Source of the DNA: Rhodospirillales bacterium URHD0017
Lineage (GTDB): Bacteria > Pseudomonadota > Alphaproteobacteria > Reyranellales > Reyranellaceae
Length of the DNA: 64,000 nucleotides
Reading direction: 5' to 3'
Assembly: GCA_900110395.1 (NCBI GenBank)
Contig: FODP01000014.1
Span: 1-64,000, forward strand
Shown piece after piece: positions 8,429 through 19,304 of this stretch. Position numbers and translations under genes: made by a program. Within the stretch, counting starts at the first letter, position 1. Each line of letters starts with the position of its first letter. Below the pieces are notes generated by a model that did not search any database, was not told the origin of the DNA, and saw only the letters and a list, made by a program, of their open reading frames with translations.

Positions 8429-9286
8429 CTACAAGGCGGCGGCCACTTCCTTGAAGCGCCGCAGGGTCTCGATCTGCCGGTCGAGCTCGGGCATCCGGTA
8501 CATGGGATAGAGCATCACGATCTGGGCGCCGAGCCGCTTCCATCCTTGTGCGGCTGCGAACCAGAGCTTCGGATCGGCCTCGTCGAAGCGCAGCCAGCCT
8601 TCGAGGCCGAACTTGGCGGGATCGCGTCCGAACGCCTTCAGATGCTCGCGCAGGGCCGCGAGCTTCGGCTCGGCGGCCTCGGGTGACAGGATCGGCATCC
8701 AGCCGTCACCGATGCGGGCCGCGCGCTTGACCACGGCATCGGACGAGCCGCCGAACCAGATCGGTATCGGCCGCTGGACAGGGACCGGCAGCATGTTGAC
8801 GTCGATCAGCGTGTGGAACTTGCCCTTGAACGTGACCAGGTCCTCGGTCCACAGGCGGCGCATCACCTCGATCTGCTCGGCCTGACGCGCGCCGCGTGTC
8901 TTCCACTCCATGCCGAGCGCCTCGTACTCGACATGGTTCCAGCCGACACCCACGCCCAGGCGCAGCCGCCCGCCGCTCAATATGTCGACCTCGGCCGCCT
9001 GCTTGGCGACGACGCCGGTCTGGCGCTGCGGCAAGATGAGTACGCCGCTGCACAGCTTGATGTTCCTGGTGACGGCGGCGATGAAGGCCATCGTCGTGAA
9101 CGTCTCGTGGAAGGGATCGTGCTCGCTGTAGACCGGCTTCCAGTCGCCGCGCGGCGCCGCGCCGAACACGTGATCGGCGACTTCGATGCAGTCGTAGCCG
9201 AGGCCTTCGGCGGCCTGCGCCCAATCGCGGATCTTCGCGGGGTCACGACCTATGTCACGCGTCGGGAAGAGGGCGCTCAGCAACAT
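8429..9286 (-). CDS. LLM class F420/FMN-dependent oxidoreductase
   Basis: A 285-residue luciferase-like TIM-barrel protein. It shows the family layout: A-x-x-A-E-x-L-G-Y-D near residue 30, L-P-Q-R-Q-T-G-V-V-A-K-Q-A-A-E-V-D, then L-S-G-G-R-L-R-L-G-V-G-V-G-W and the A-R-I-G-D-G-W segment. The length fits the F420-dependent subgroup (TIGR03619-like). The start at 9286 is the first Met that fits the family N-terminus. It is convergent with the HupE-like gene, only 4 bp apart, and divergent from the binding-protein gene at 9383. Confidence 0.85.
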   Translation of the reverse strand: MLLSALFPTRDIGRDPAKIRDWAQAAEGLGYDCIEVADHVFGAAPRGDWKPVYSEHDPFHETFTTMAFIAAVTRNIKLCSGVLILPQRQTGVVAKQAAEVDILSGGRLRLGVGVGWNHVEYEALGMEWKTRGARQAEQIEVMRRLWTEDLVTFKGKFHTLIDVNMLPVPVQRPIPIWFGGSSDAVVKRAARIGDGWMPILSPEAAEPKLAALREHLKAFGRDPAKFGLEGWLRFDEADPKLWFAAAQGWKRLGAQIVMLYPMYRMPELDRQIETLRRFKEVAAAL

Positions 9287-9382
9287 CGATGACTCCGGTG
9301 TCAGGGGCGTTCGGGCCAACCATTGTTCGCAAAATGGCGTGAAACTTGCAAATATCGGGCGGGGCAAGTGAAGGGGTCGATC

Positions 9383-10972
9383 ATGGTCAATCTCAAGAAG
9401 CCAGTCGCATTGCTCGTGGCTGCGGCAAGCGTGGCCGGGCTGTTCGGTCCGTTGGCGGCCAAGGCCGAGACGATCAAGGCGGTGATGAACTCGGATCTGA
9501 AGATCCTCGATCCCATCTGGACCACCGCCTATGTCCAGCGCGGTTTCGGCTACCTGGTCTGGGACACGCTGTTCGCCCTCGACGAGAAACTGCAGGTCCA
9601 GCCGCAGATGGTCGACAAGTGGGAAGTGTCTCCCGACAAGCTCACCTGGACCTTCACCTTGCGCGATGGTCTGGTGTGGAGCGACGGCACGTCGGTCACC
9701 TCGGAAGACTGCATCCAGTCGATCAAGCGCTGGGGCGCCAGGGATTCGATGGGCCAGAAGATGCTGGCCTCGGTCGCGGGCTTCGAGGCAACCGACGCCA
9801 GGACCTTCAAGATGAAGATGAAGGAGCCGTACGGCCTGGTGCTGGAATCGCTCGGCAAGCCGTCGGCCAACGTGCCCTTCATGATGCCGAAGAAGACCGC
9901 CGAAACCGACCCGATGCAGCAGATCAAGGTCGAGGACGTGATCGGCTCCGGCCCGTTCATCTTCGTTGCCAAGGAATGGAAGCCGGGCGAGAAGGTCGTG
10001 TTCGTCAAGAACCCGACCTACAAGCCGCGCGCCGAGCCGCCGTCGGGCCTGGCCGGCGGCAAGGTCGCCAAGGTCGATCGCCTCGAATGGATCTGGATTC
10101 CCGACGCCCAGACCCAAGTGGCGGCGCTGCAGAACGGCGAGGTCGACATGCTGGAGCAGCCGACGCCCGATCTGTTGCCGCTGATGGCCAAGGACAAGAA
10201 CCTGAAGCTGCTCAACGCCAATCCGCTGGGCAACCAGTATGCGCTGCGCTTCAACACCTTGTTCAAGCCGTTCGACAATCCCAAGATCCGCCATGCCGCG
10301 ATGGTCGCCTTCAACCAGGAGGACTTTCTCAAGGCCACGATCGGCGATCCCAAGTACTACAAGCTGTGCAAGGCGGTGTTCGTCTGCGGCACGCCGCTGG
10401 CCAGCGACGAAGGCATGGCCGATGTGCTGAACGCCAATGCCGCCAAGGCGAAGCAGCTGCTTCAGGAGGCCGGCTACGACGGCACGCCGGTCGAGCTCAT
10501 GCAGTCGACCGACCTCACGGTGCTGACCAACATGGCGCCGGTCGCCAAGGCCCAGCTCGAGGCCGCCGGCTTCAAGGTCAACATGCAGTCGATGGACTGG
10601 CAGACGCTGGTCGCGCGCCGGGCCAAGAAGGACCCGCCGGACAAGGGTGGCTGGAGCGCCTTCATCACCTCGTGGGGCGCGGCCGACATCCTCAATCCGG
10701 TGAGCGCGGCCTTCTTCAATGCCTCGTGCGACAAGGCCCTGTTCGGCTGGCCGTGCGACGAGAAGATCGAGAAGCTGCGCGATCAGTTCTCCAAGGAATC
10801 CGACCCGGCCAAGCAGAAGCAGATCGCGGTCGAGCTGCAGAAGTACTGGGTCGAGCATCCGACCCACGTCCATCTCGGCGAATGGTACCAGCCGATCGCG
10901 CTGCGCGCCGACATCGAGGGCGTGATGATCGCCCCGGCGACGGCGTTCTGGAACATGAGCCGGAAGAAGTAG
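9383..10972 (+). CDS. ABC transporter substrate-binding protein, family 5 (peptide/opine type)
   Basis: A 529-residue periplasmic binding protein. It has a signal peptide (MVNLKKPVALLVAAASVAG...AKAET), followed by the family-5 core: L-D-P-I-W near residue 33, W-x-F-T-L-R-D-G-L-x-W-S-D-G near residue 90, and a C-terminal W-G-A-A-D region. GGGG precedes the ATG at 9383, which was chosen over an upstream ATG because it puts the signal peptide at the very start. No permease or ATPase genes of an Opp/Dpp system lie next to it; the flanking genes face other ways, so it is an orphan in this window. Confidence 0.9.
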   Translation: MVNLKKPVALLVAAASVAGLFGPLAAKAETIKAVMNSDLKILDPIWTTAYVQRGFGYLVWDTLFALDEKLQVQPQMVDKWEVSPDKLTWTFTLRDGLVWSDGTSVTSEDCIQSIKRWGARDSMGQKMLASVAGFEATDARTFKMKMKEPYGLVLESLGKPSANVPFMMPKKTAETDPMQQIKVEDVIGSGPFIFVAKEWKPGEKVVFVKNPTYKPRAEPPSGLAGGKVAKVDRLEWIWIPDAQTQVAALQNGEVDMLEQPTPDLLPLMAKDKNLKLLNANPLGNQYALRFNTLFKPFDNPKIRHAAMVAFNQEDFLKATIGDPKYYKLCKAVFVCGTPLASDEGMADVLNANAAKAKQLLQEAGYDGTPVELMQSTDLTVLTNMAPVAKAQLEAAGFKVNMQSMDWQTLVARRAKKDPPDKGGWSAFITSWGAADILNPVSAAFFNASCDKALFGWPCDEKIEKLRDQFSKESDPAKQKQIAVELQKYWVEHPTHVHLGEWYQPIALRADIEGVMIAPATAFWNMSRKK

Positions 10973-10977
10973 GAACG

Positions 10978-12336
10978 CTACGTCGCCAGTTCTGCCGCTG
11001 CAGCGCGTGCCCGGGTAACACCTTCGCGCGCCATATCGGCGCACAGTCCGGTGTAGGCGGTCGGATCGAGCAGTTTCTCGATCGCCTTCCTGTCCATGTG
11101 TGCCGTGAGGCGTGCGTCGGCGGCGAGAAGGTCGGAGAACGACTTGCCCTCGACGAAGGCCGCCTGCGCGGCGTCGTAGACGACGTCGTGTGCATGCTGG
11201 CGGCCGATCGCAGTACCCAGATCGAGCATCACGGCTTCGGCCATGATCAATCCGCCGCCGAGATCGAGATTGGCCCGCATGCGCTTGGGATCGACCTTGA
11301 GGCCGCGCATGATCTCGCCCAGCCGGGCCAGCATGTCTCCGGTGGCGATGCAGGCGCGGGCCTCGGCGCTGTCCATCATCAGGCTTGTGGTGCGGTCGGC
11401 CTCGTGCTCGGTGGTCATGGCTTCGAGCGCCAGCGGGACCAGGCTGCGGACCTCGGCCGCGGCGGCGATGACGTCCTGGCAGAGCTTGGGATTGCGCTTC
11501 TGCGGCATGGTCGAGCTGCCGACGGTGCCGGGCGGCACCGGCTCCTCGACCTCGCCGAACTCGGTCTTCATCAGGGTGTAGACCTCGCGCCCGATCTTGC
11601 CGCAGGTCGCCGCAAGCAGCCCGAGCAGGCAGATGTTCTCCGCCAGGTGATCGCCCAGGGCGCGCGACGGCACGGTCATGGTGCCGAAGCCGAGCTGGCG
11701 GCCGATGCCGGCCTGCACCGGCGGTCCTTGCTTGCCGAGCGAGGCGAAGGTGCCGGCGCCGCCGCCCAGCATGGCGACGAACAGGCGAGGGGCCGCCTGG
11801 CGCAGGCGCTCGACGTGGCGCAGCAGCTCGTCGATCCAGACGGCGACCTTGTAGCCGAAGGTCGCCGGCACGGCGTGCTGGCCATGCGTGCGGCCGGCCA
11901 TCGGCATGTCGGCCGTGCGGTCGGCGAGGTCGGCCATGGCGGCCAGAATCTCGCCGATCTGGCGCAAGATGATCGCGTGCGCCTGGCGCAACACCAGAAG
12001 GTCGCCGGTCTGGGTGATGTTCTGTGTTGTCGCACCCCAGTGCACCCAGCCGCCATGTGGCTCGCCGACGACGCGGCCGAGCTCCCAGACCAGCGGCACC
12101 AGCGTATGGCCGGTGCGCGCGAATCCTTCGTCGATGCGCTTGCGGTCCATCAGCTCAAGCTTCGCATGTGCAGCAATGGTCTTTGCGGCGTCGGCGGGGA
12201 TGATGCCCAGTTCGGCTTGTGCATGAGCGAGGGCGGCCTCGACGTCGAGCCAGGCCTGCCAGCGATTCTCCAGGCGATACAGCGCCCGGATGCCCGGATC
12301 GGAGACGCGGGTCGCAGTCGGAAGAGTGTCGGCCAT
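10978..12336 (-). CDS. Lyase of the fumarase/aspartase superfamily (PurB/PcaB-like)
   Basis: A 452-residue homotetrameric-lyase family enzyme. The signature G-S-S-T-M-P-Q-K-R-N-P is intact (around residue 270), as are the upstream H-W-G-A-T-T-Q and G-R-T-H-G-Q-H stretches that hold the active-site residues. Within the superfamily it resembles adenylosuccinate lyase and 3-carboxy-cis,cis-muconate cycloisomerase; no purine or protocatechuate genes are adjacent, so a catabolic lyase role is more likely than PurB. It converges with the binding-protein gene, with stop codons 5 bp apart. Confidence 0.85.
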   Translation of the reverse strand: MADTLPTATRVSDPGIRALYRLENRWQAWLDVEAALAHAQAELGIIPADAAKTIAAHAKLELMDRKRIDEGFARTGHTLVPLVWELGRVVGEPHGGWVHWGATTQNITQTGDLLVLRQAHAIILRQIGEILAAMADLADRTADMPMAGRTHGQHAVPATFGYKVAVWIDELLRHVERLRQAAPRLFVAMLGGGAGTFASLGKQGPPVQAGIGRQLGFGTMTVPSRALGDHLAENICLLGLLAATCGKIGREVYTLMKTEFGEVEEPVPPGTVGSSTMPQKRNPKLCQDVIAAAAEVRSLVPLALEAMTTEHEADRTTSLMMDSAEARACIATGDMLARLGEIMRGLKVDPKRMRANLDLGGGLIMAEAVMLDLGTAIGRQHAHDVVYDAAQAAFVEGKSFSDLLAADARLTAHMDRKAIEKLLDPTAYTGLCADMAREGVTRARAAAAELAT

Positions 12337-12464
12337 GGTCCACCTTTGATTGGCGACCCGATTGGAGGCCGGCCAGCGGGGAGCTGTCAAAGCGATTGCC
12401 TTGCCCTGCGAACCTGACTTACGGTCGAACTCTTCGTCACCTGAAGAGATCGGCCCTCCCCCAC

Positions 12465-15656
<3,192 letters not shown>

Positions 15657-15665
15657 GGTCTTCGT

Positions 15666-15733
15666 CTTCCGGACCGCGAGCCTCCAGGCTCGCTCATGAG
15701 GTTGAGCGAGCCTGGAGGCTCGCGGTCCGGAAG
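15666..15733. repeat. REP doublet (REPIN-like), perfect 68-bp inverted repeat
   Basis: Two REP hairpins of the GCGAGCCTCCAGGCTCGC type face each other across a short centre (TCATGAGGTTGA). The outer ends read CTTCCGGACC and GGTCCGGAAG, so the whole block is an almost perfect inverted repeat. It lies 9 bp after the stop of the BNR-repeat gene and 66 bp before the carboxylesterase, both on the plus strand, and could end transcription between them. Confidence 0.9.
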
Positions 15734-15799
15734 AGCATGATCGTTGACGCTGCCCGGTAGTGCGCGCACGCTCCGCCGAACAGAACGGGAGAACGCGCC

Positions 15800-17389
15800 A
15801 TGGCCGGTGATGTCAACACGCTCACGCAGCGCTCCGCTCGAGCCGCAGAGTCGCCCGTGGTCGAGACCATCTCCGGCCGCGTCAAAGGCGTCACGTCGGA
15901 CGGCGTGCATGTCTTCAAGGGCATCCCCTATGGCGCCTCGACTGCGGGCGCCAACCGCTTCATGCCGCCGCGCAAGCCCGAACCGTGGACCGGCGTGCGC
16001 GAGGCAGTGGCCTATGCCGGCCGTTCGCCGCAGGCGCCGGGCGCCCCGCAGCGGCCGGAGCTCGCGACCGTGTGGGGGCCGATCGATACCCTGCCGGTCG
16101 TTGAGGACTGCCTGACCCTGCATGTCTGGACGCCCGGTTTCGACAATGCGCGGCGCCCGGTGATGGTCTGGCTGCATGGTGGCGCCTTCTCGTACGGCTC
16201 GGCCAACTCGCCGCGCTACGACAGCACGCGGCTGGCGCAGCGCAACGACGTCGTGGTCGTGGCGGTCAACCATCGTCTCAACATCTTTGGCCATCTCGAC
16301 CTGTCACAGGCGGGCGGCGAGCGCTTCGCCCAGTCCGGCAATGCCGGCGTGCTCGACCTGGTCGCCGCCCTCGAATGGGTGCGCGAGCATGCCGGGCGCT
16401 TCGGCGGCGACCCCGGCAATGTCACGATCTTCGGCCAGTCCGGCGGCGGCGGGAAGGTGAGCGCGCTGATGGCCATGCCACGGGCCAAGGGACTGTTCCA
16501 CAAGGCGATCATCCAGAGCGGCGCCAGCGTTCGCTTCGCCGAGCGCGAGCGCACGACGCGGCTGGCCGACGCGGTGCTGAAGCATCTTGGGCTGCGGCCC
16601 GACCAGCTCGACGCACTGCAGGCCTTGCCACTGCAACGCCTGCAGGAAGCGGTCGTACCGGCACAGGCGACGCTGCCGCGTCCCCGCCAGCCGCTGCTCG
16701 ACCGCTACAACTTCGGCCCGGTGATCGACGGCGCCGTGCTGCCGGCGCAGCCTTTCGACCCCGCCGCTCCCGCGCTGTCGGACGACATCCCGCTGATGAT
16801 CGGCGGCACCAAGGACGAATCGGCGATCTTCTTCGCACCCGATGACCAGGTGTGGAACCGCTCGCTCAGCGAGGCGGAGCTCGCCGAGCGCGTCGGCAAG
16901 GTCGCCGGTGCGGCCACCGCCGATTTACTCGCCTACTACAAGCGTCGCGATCCGGCGGCGAGTCCGGCCGACCAGCTGATCACGATGCTCAGCATGTCGA
17001 ATTTCCATGTGCGCTCGCTGCTGCTGGCCGAGCGCAAGGCCGACCGCGGCCGGGCGCCGGTGTGGATGTACAGCTTCGACTGGGAGACGCCGGCCTTCGG
17101 CGGCCGGCTGAAATCATCGCACTCCGTCGAGGTGCCGTTCGTCTTCGACACGCTCCACGTCATCGGCGAGGGGCATCGCAAGTCCGGCGCGCAGGCGCTG
17201 GCCGACCGCGTGTCCAGGACATGGGCCACGTTCGCGCGCAACGGCGATCCCAGGAACGAAGCGATCCCGGCCTGGCCGGCCTACACCGCCGCGCGGCGGG
17301 CAACGATGCTTTTCGACGACAAATGCCGTGTCGTCGACGACCCGGACGGCGAGGTGCGGCCGCTCTGGAGCAAGGTCGCCACCGGCTGA
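15800..17389 (+). CDS. Carboxylesterase type B
   Basis: A 529-residue alpha/beta hydrolase of the para-nitrobenzyl-esterase/cholinesterase family. The oxyanion segment V-W-L-H-G-G-A-F is near residue 124; the nucleophile elbow is F-G-Q-S-G-G-G-G with Ser 214; the acid is in G-T-K-D-E-S (around residue 335); the His is in S-S-H-S-V-E-V-P-F. The elbow has Gln where most relatives have Glu (GESAGG), a tolerated change. It reacts with carboxylic esters; the natural substrate is unknown. No signal peptide is apparent. The start is supported by CGGGAGAA upstream. A DUF4242 gene follows 24 bp later and is probably co-transcribed. Confidence 0.92.
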   Translation: MAGDVNTLTQRSARAAESPVVETISGRVKGVTSDGVHVFKGIPYGASTAGANRFMPPRKPEPWTGVREAVAYAGRSPQAPGAPQRPELATVWGPIDTLPVVEDCLTLHVWTPGFDNARRPVMVWLHGGAFSYGSANSPRYDSTRLAQRNDVVVVAVNHRLNIFGHLDLSQAGGERFAQSGNAGVLDLVAALEWVREHAGRFGGDPGNVTIFGQSGGGGKVSALMAMPRAKGLFHKAIIQSGASVRFAERERTTRLADAVLKHLGLRPDQLDALQALPLQRLQEAVVPAQATLPRPRQPLLDRYNFGPVIDGAVLPAQPFDPAAPALSDDIPLMIGGTKDESAIFFAPDDQVWNRSLSEAELAERVGKVAGAATADLLAYYKRRDPAASPADQLITMLSMSNFHVRSLLLAERKADRGRAPVWMYSFDWETPAFGGRLKSSHSVEVPFVFDTLHVIGEGHRKSGAQALADRVSRTWATFARNGDPRNEAIPAWPAYTAARRATMLFDDKCRVVDDPDGEVRPLWSKVATG

Positions 17390-17413
17390 CAGAGTGAACT
17401 GACGGAGGTCGAT

Positions 17414-17695
17414 ATGACGCTGCGCAAGTTCATCATCGAGCGTGACATTCCCGCAGTCGGCAGCCTGGAGCGCGAGCAGCTCCGCGGTGCCGCCGCGCAA
17501 TCCAACGGCGTGCTGCGCAAGCTCGGCACGGACATCCAGTGGGTCGAGAGCTTCGTCGCGGCCGACAAGACCTTCTGCGTCTATCTGGCGAAGGACGAGG
17601 AGATCATCAGGGAGCACGCCAAGCAGAGCGGCTTCCCCGCGACCAAGATCACCGAAGTCCGCAAGATGATCGATCCGACGACCGAGCACGGGTGA
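17414..17695 (+). CDS. DUF4242 domain protein
   Basis: A 93-residue single-domain protein that begins with a short beta strand (R-K-F-I-I-E-R-D-I-P) and contains W-V-E-S-F-V-A-x-D-K-T-F-C-V-Y, the pattern of DUF4242. Members form ferredoxin-like dimers, and one Streptomyces member is known to bind nickel; no other function is established. GGAGGT precedes the ATG. It lies directly behind the carboxylesterase, and a compound REP array follows its stop at once. Confidence 0.8.
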   Translation: MTLRKFIIERDIPAVGSLEREQLRGAAAQSNGVLRKLGTDIQWVESFVAADKTFCVYLAKDEEIIREHAKQSGFPATKITEVRKMIDPTTEHG

Positions 17696-17697
17696 GG

Positions 17698-17850
17698 GAG
17701 CGCGGACCTCCAGGTACGCTCATGATCATGCTCTTCCGGACCGCGAGCCTCCGGCTCGCTCACGATTCATGAGCGCGCAAGGAGGTCGCGTCAGACGCGA
17801 CCCAGCGCGCGGTCCGCACGACTATGAGCGGACCTGGAGGTCCGCGCTCC
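17698..17850. repeat. Compound REP array, near-copy of the one at 3999-4150
   Basis: It has the same four parts in the same order as the array at 3999: an inverted GCGGACCTCCAGG hairpin (with one mismatch), a GCGAGCCTCCGGCTCGC hairpin, the GGTCGCGTC-A-GACGCGACC hairpin framed by GCGCGC, and a terminal GCGGACCTGGAGGTCCGC hairpin. TCATGATCATG separates the first two. It again lies between convergent genes (DUF4242 and a Bug protein). The outer ends (GGAGCGCGGACC and GGTCCGCGCTCC) are inverted repeats, giving a small non-autonomous-element appearance. Confidence 0.9.
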
Positions 17851-17861
17851 CTCAAGAGGCG

Positions 17862-18836
17862 TCAGCCGGGCTTGATATCGGCGGCCCGAATCACCTTTGC
17901 CCACTTCTCGGTCTCGGCCGCGAGGAGACGGCCGAACTCGGCTGGCGTCATCGGCATCGGCACCCCGCCGAGATCGAGGATGCGTGCCTTGATCCTGGGA
18001 TCGGCCAGGGCGGCCGTTACACCCTTGTTGAGCTTGTCGACGATCTCGCGCGGCGTGCCGGCCGGCGCGCCGAGGCCGGCAAAGGCGCTGGTCTCGAAGC
18101 CGGCCAGGACCTCGTTGATCGTCGGGATGCCGGGCAGCAGCTCGAGGGGCGCCGGCGTCGAGACGGCGAGGGCGCGCAGGCGGCCCGCACGGATGTGCTC
18201 GATCGATGAGGGCAGATTGTCGAACATCACCTGGACCTGGCCGCCCATCAGGTCGGCAAGCGCCAGCGGTGCGCCGCGATAGGGCACGTGCTGCATGTTG
18301 ATGCCGGCCATCATCTTGAACCACTCGCCGGTGACGTGCGCCACCGAGCCGGTACCGGCCGAGCCGAAATTGATCTTTCCGGGGTTGGCCTTGGCGTAGG
18401 CGATGAATTCGGGGAGGGTCTTGGCCGGGAAGGTCGGGTTGACCACCATGACCTGGAAGACGCGATAGATGCCGGCGACCGGCGCGAAGTCGCGCAGGAG
18501 GTCGAAGCCGAGCTTGTCGTAGAGCGTGGTGTTGATCGGGTTGTTGGCGCCGATCACCAGCAAGGTGTAGCCGTCCGGCGCTGCCCGTGCGACCTGCTCG
18601 GCCGCGATGTTGCCGCCGGCGCCCGGCTTGTTCTCGACGATGACCTGCTGGGAGAACTGCTCGCCGAGCGACTGGCCGATCAGGCGCGCCAGGATGTCGA
18701 TCGCCTGGCCGGCGGCGAAGCCCACCGTCAGGCGTACCGGCTGTGCCGGATAGGTCTGCGCACCTGCTCTCGAGACAACGGGCAGCGCGAGCGCGCCCGC
18801 CACCAGCTGCTGGAACTGCCTGCGGCGAAGCCTCAC
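17862..18836 (-). CDS. Bug family solute-binding protein (TctC-like)
   Basis: A 324-residue periplasmic protein of the Bug/TctC family. It begins RLRRRQFQQLVAG, a twin-arginine-like leader, with cleavage expected near SRAGAQTYP. Family motifs: V-x-V-G-F-A-A-G-Q near residue 40, V-E-N-K-P-G-A-G-G-N-I-A, A-x-P-D-G-Y-T-L-L, and F-G-S-A-G-T-G-S. The GTG start at 18836 was chosen because GGGAGGA lies just before it; an upstream ATG would put 14 extra residues before the leader. There are no TctA/TctB membrane genes nearby, so it is an orphan, as is usual for Bug proteins. Confidence 0.9.
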   Translation of the reverse strand: MRLRRRQFQQLVAGALALPVVSRAGAQTYPAQPVRLTVGFAAGQAIDILARLIGQSLGEQFSQQVIVENKPGAGGNIAAEQVARAAPDGYTLLVIGANNPINTTLYDKLGFDLLRDFAPVAGIYRVFQVMVVNPTFPAKTLPEFIAYAKANPGKINFGSAGTGSVAHVTGEWFKMMAGINMQHVPYRGAPLALADLMGGQVQVMFDNLPSSIEHIRAGRLRALAVSTPAPLELLPGIPTINEVLAGFETSAFAGLGAPAGTPREIVDKLNKGVTAALADPRIKARILDLGGVPMPMTPAEFGRLLAAETEKWAKVIRAADIKPG

Positions 18837-18998
18837 CGGATCCTCCCATCGCCGGCTTATTCCTGCCGGTCGGGCCAAAGTCTACGCCTTTTCAGATCAA
18901 GGCAGTAGCAAGGCGGTGTGCGGAAACTCACAGAATGCCGTCGCTCGGGCTGGTAGGCCAATGCTCCAGATCCTGCCTCCTGTCATCGGAGCCGGCCA

Positions 18999-19295
18999 AT
19001 GATGCACAACCTCTTCAACGCGATTGTCATCGCCGTTCTGGTCGGCACGGTCGTCATGGCGCCGCTGCCGCAGCCGCCAACGCCGCCGTCGGTGGCTTCC
19101 CAGCCATCCGGAACAGCGGCCATTGCGTCCGCCATCGACAGTACAGCCGCCAAGGCCGCGATCGAAGCGTGCGGCTACAGCGAAGTGAGCATGCTCGCCT
19201 CCGGAACGGACGGCACGTGGCGGGCCAAGGCCTACCGAGGCGCGACGGAAGTCCAGGTCACCGTGAACGGCGCAGGCAAAGTGTCCGCCGACTGA
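18999..19295 (+). CDS. Small secreted protein with PepSY-like C-terminal domain
   Basis: A 98-residue protein with an N-terminal hydrophobic stretch (residues 3-22), a Pro-rich linker, and a C-terminal ~45-residue domain: I-E-A-C-G-Y-S-E-V, then G-T-D-G-T-W-R-A-K-A-Y-R-G, then V-Q-V-T-V-N-x-x-G-K-V. The same pattern ends the proteins at 32435 and 35210, so the three are paralogues. The pattern resembles PepSY-type inhibitor/periplasmic domains, but this is by eye. Two tandem ATGs offer equivalent starts. It is convergent with the transporter fusion gene, with a 9-bp gap. Confidence 0.7.
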   Translation: MMHNLFNAIVIAVLVGTVVMAPLPQPPTPPSVASQPSGTAAIASAIDSTAAKAAIEACGYSEVSMLASGTDGTWRAKAYRGATEVQVTVNGAGKVSAD

Positions 19296-19304
19296 CGACG
19301 CCGC

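Noticed and set aside
8429..11044. An 871-codon minus-strand frame
   Set aside because: Only the last 285 codons (from 9286) resemble a protein family; the rest is antisense to the binding-protein gene.
9346..12417. A 1023-codon open frame on the plus strand
   Set aside because: It shadows the binding-protein gene (9383) and the lyase gene on the other strand. Its translation is Arg/Gly/Ala/Gln-rich with no domain, as expected of an off-frame in high-GC DNA.
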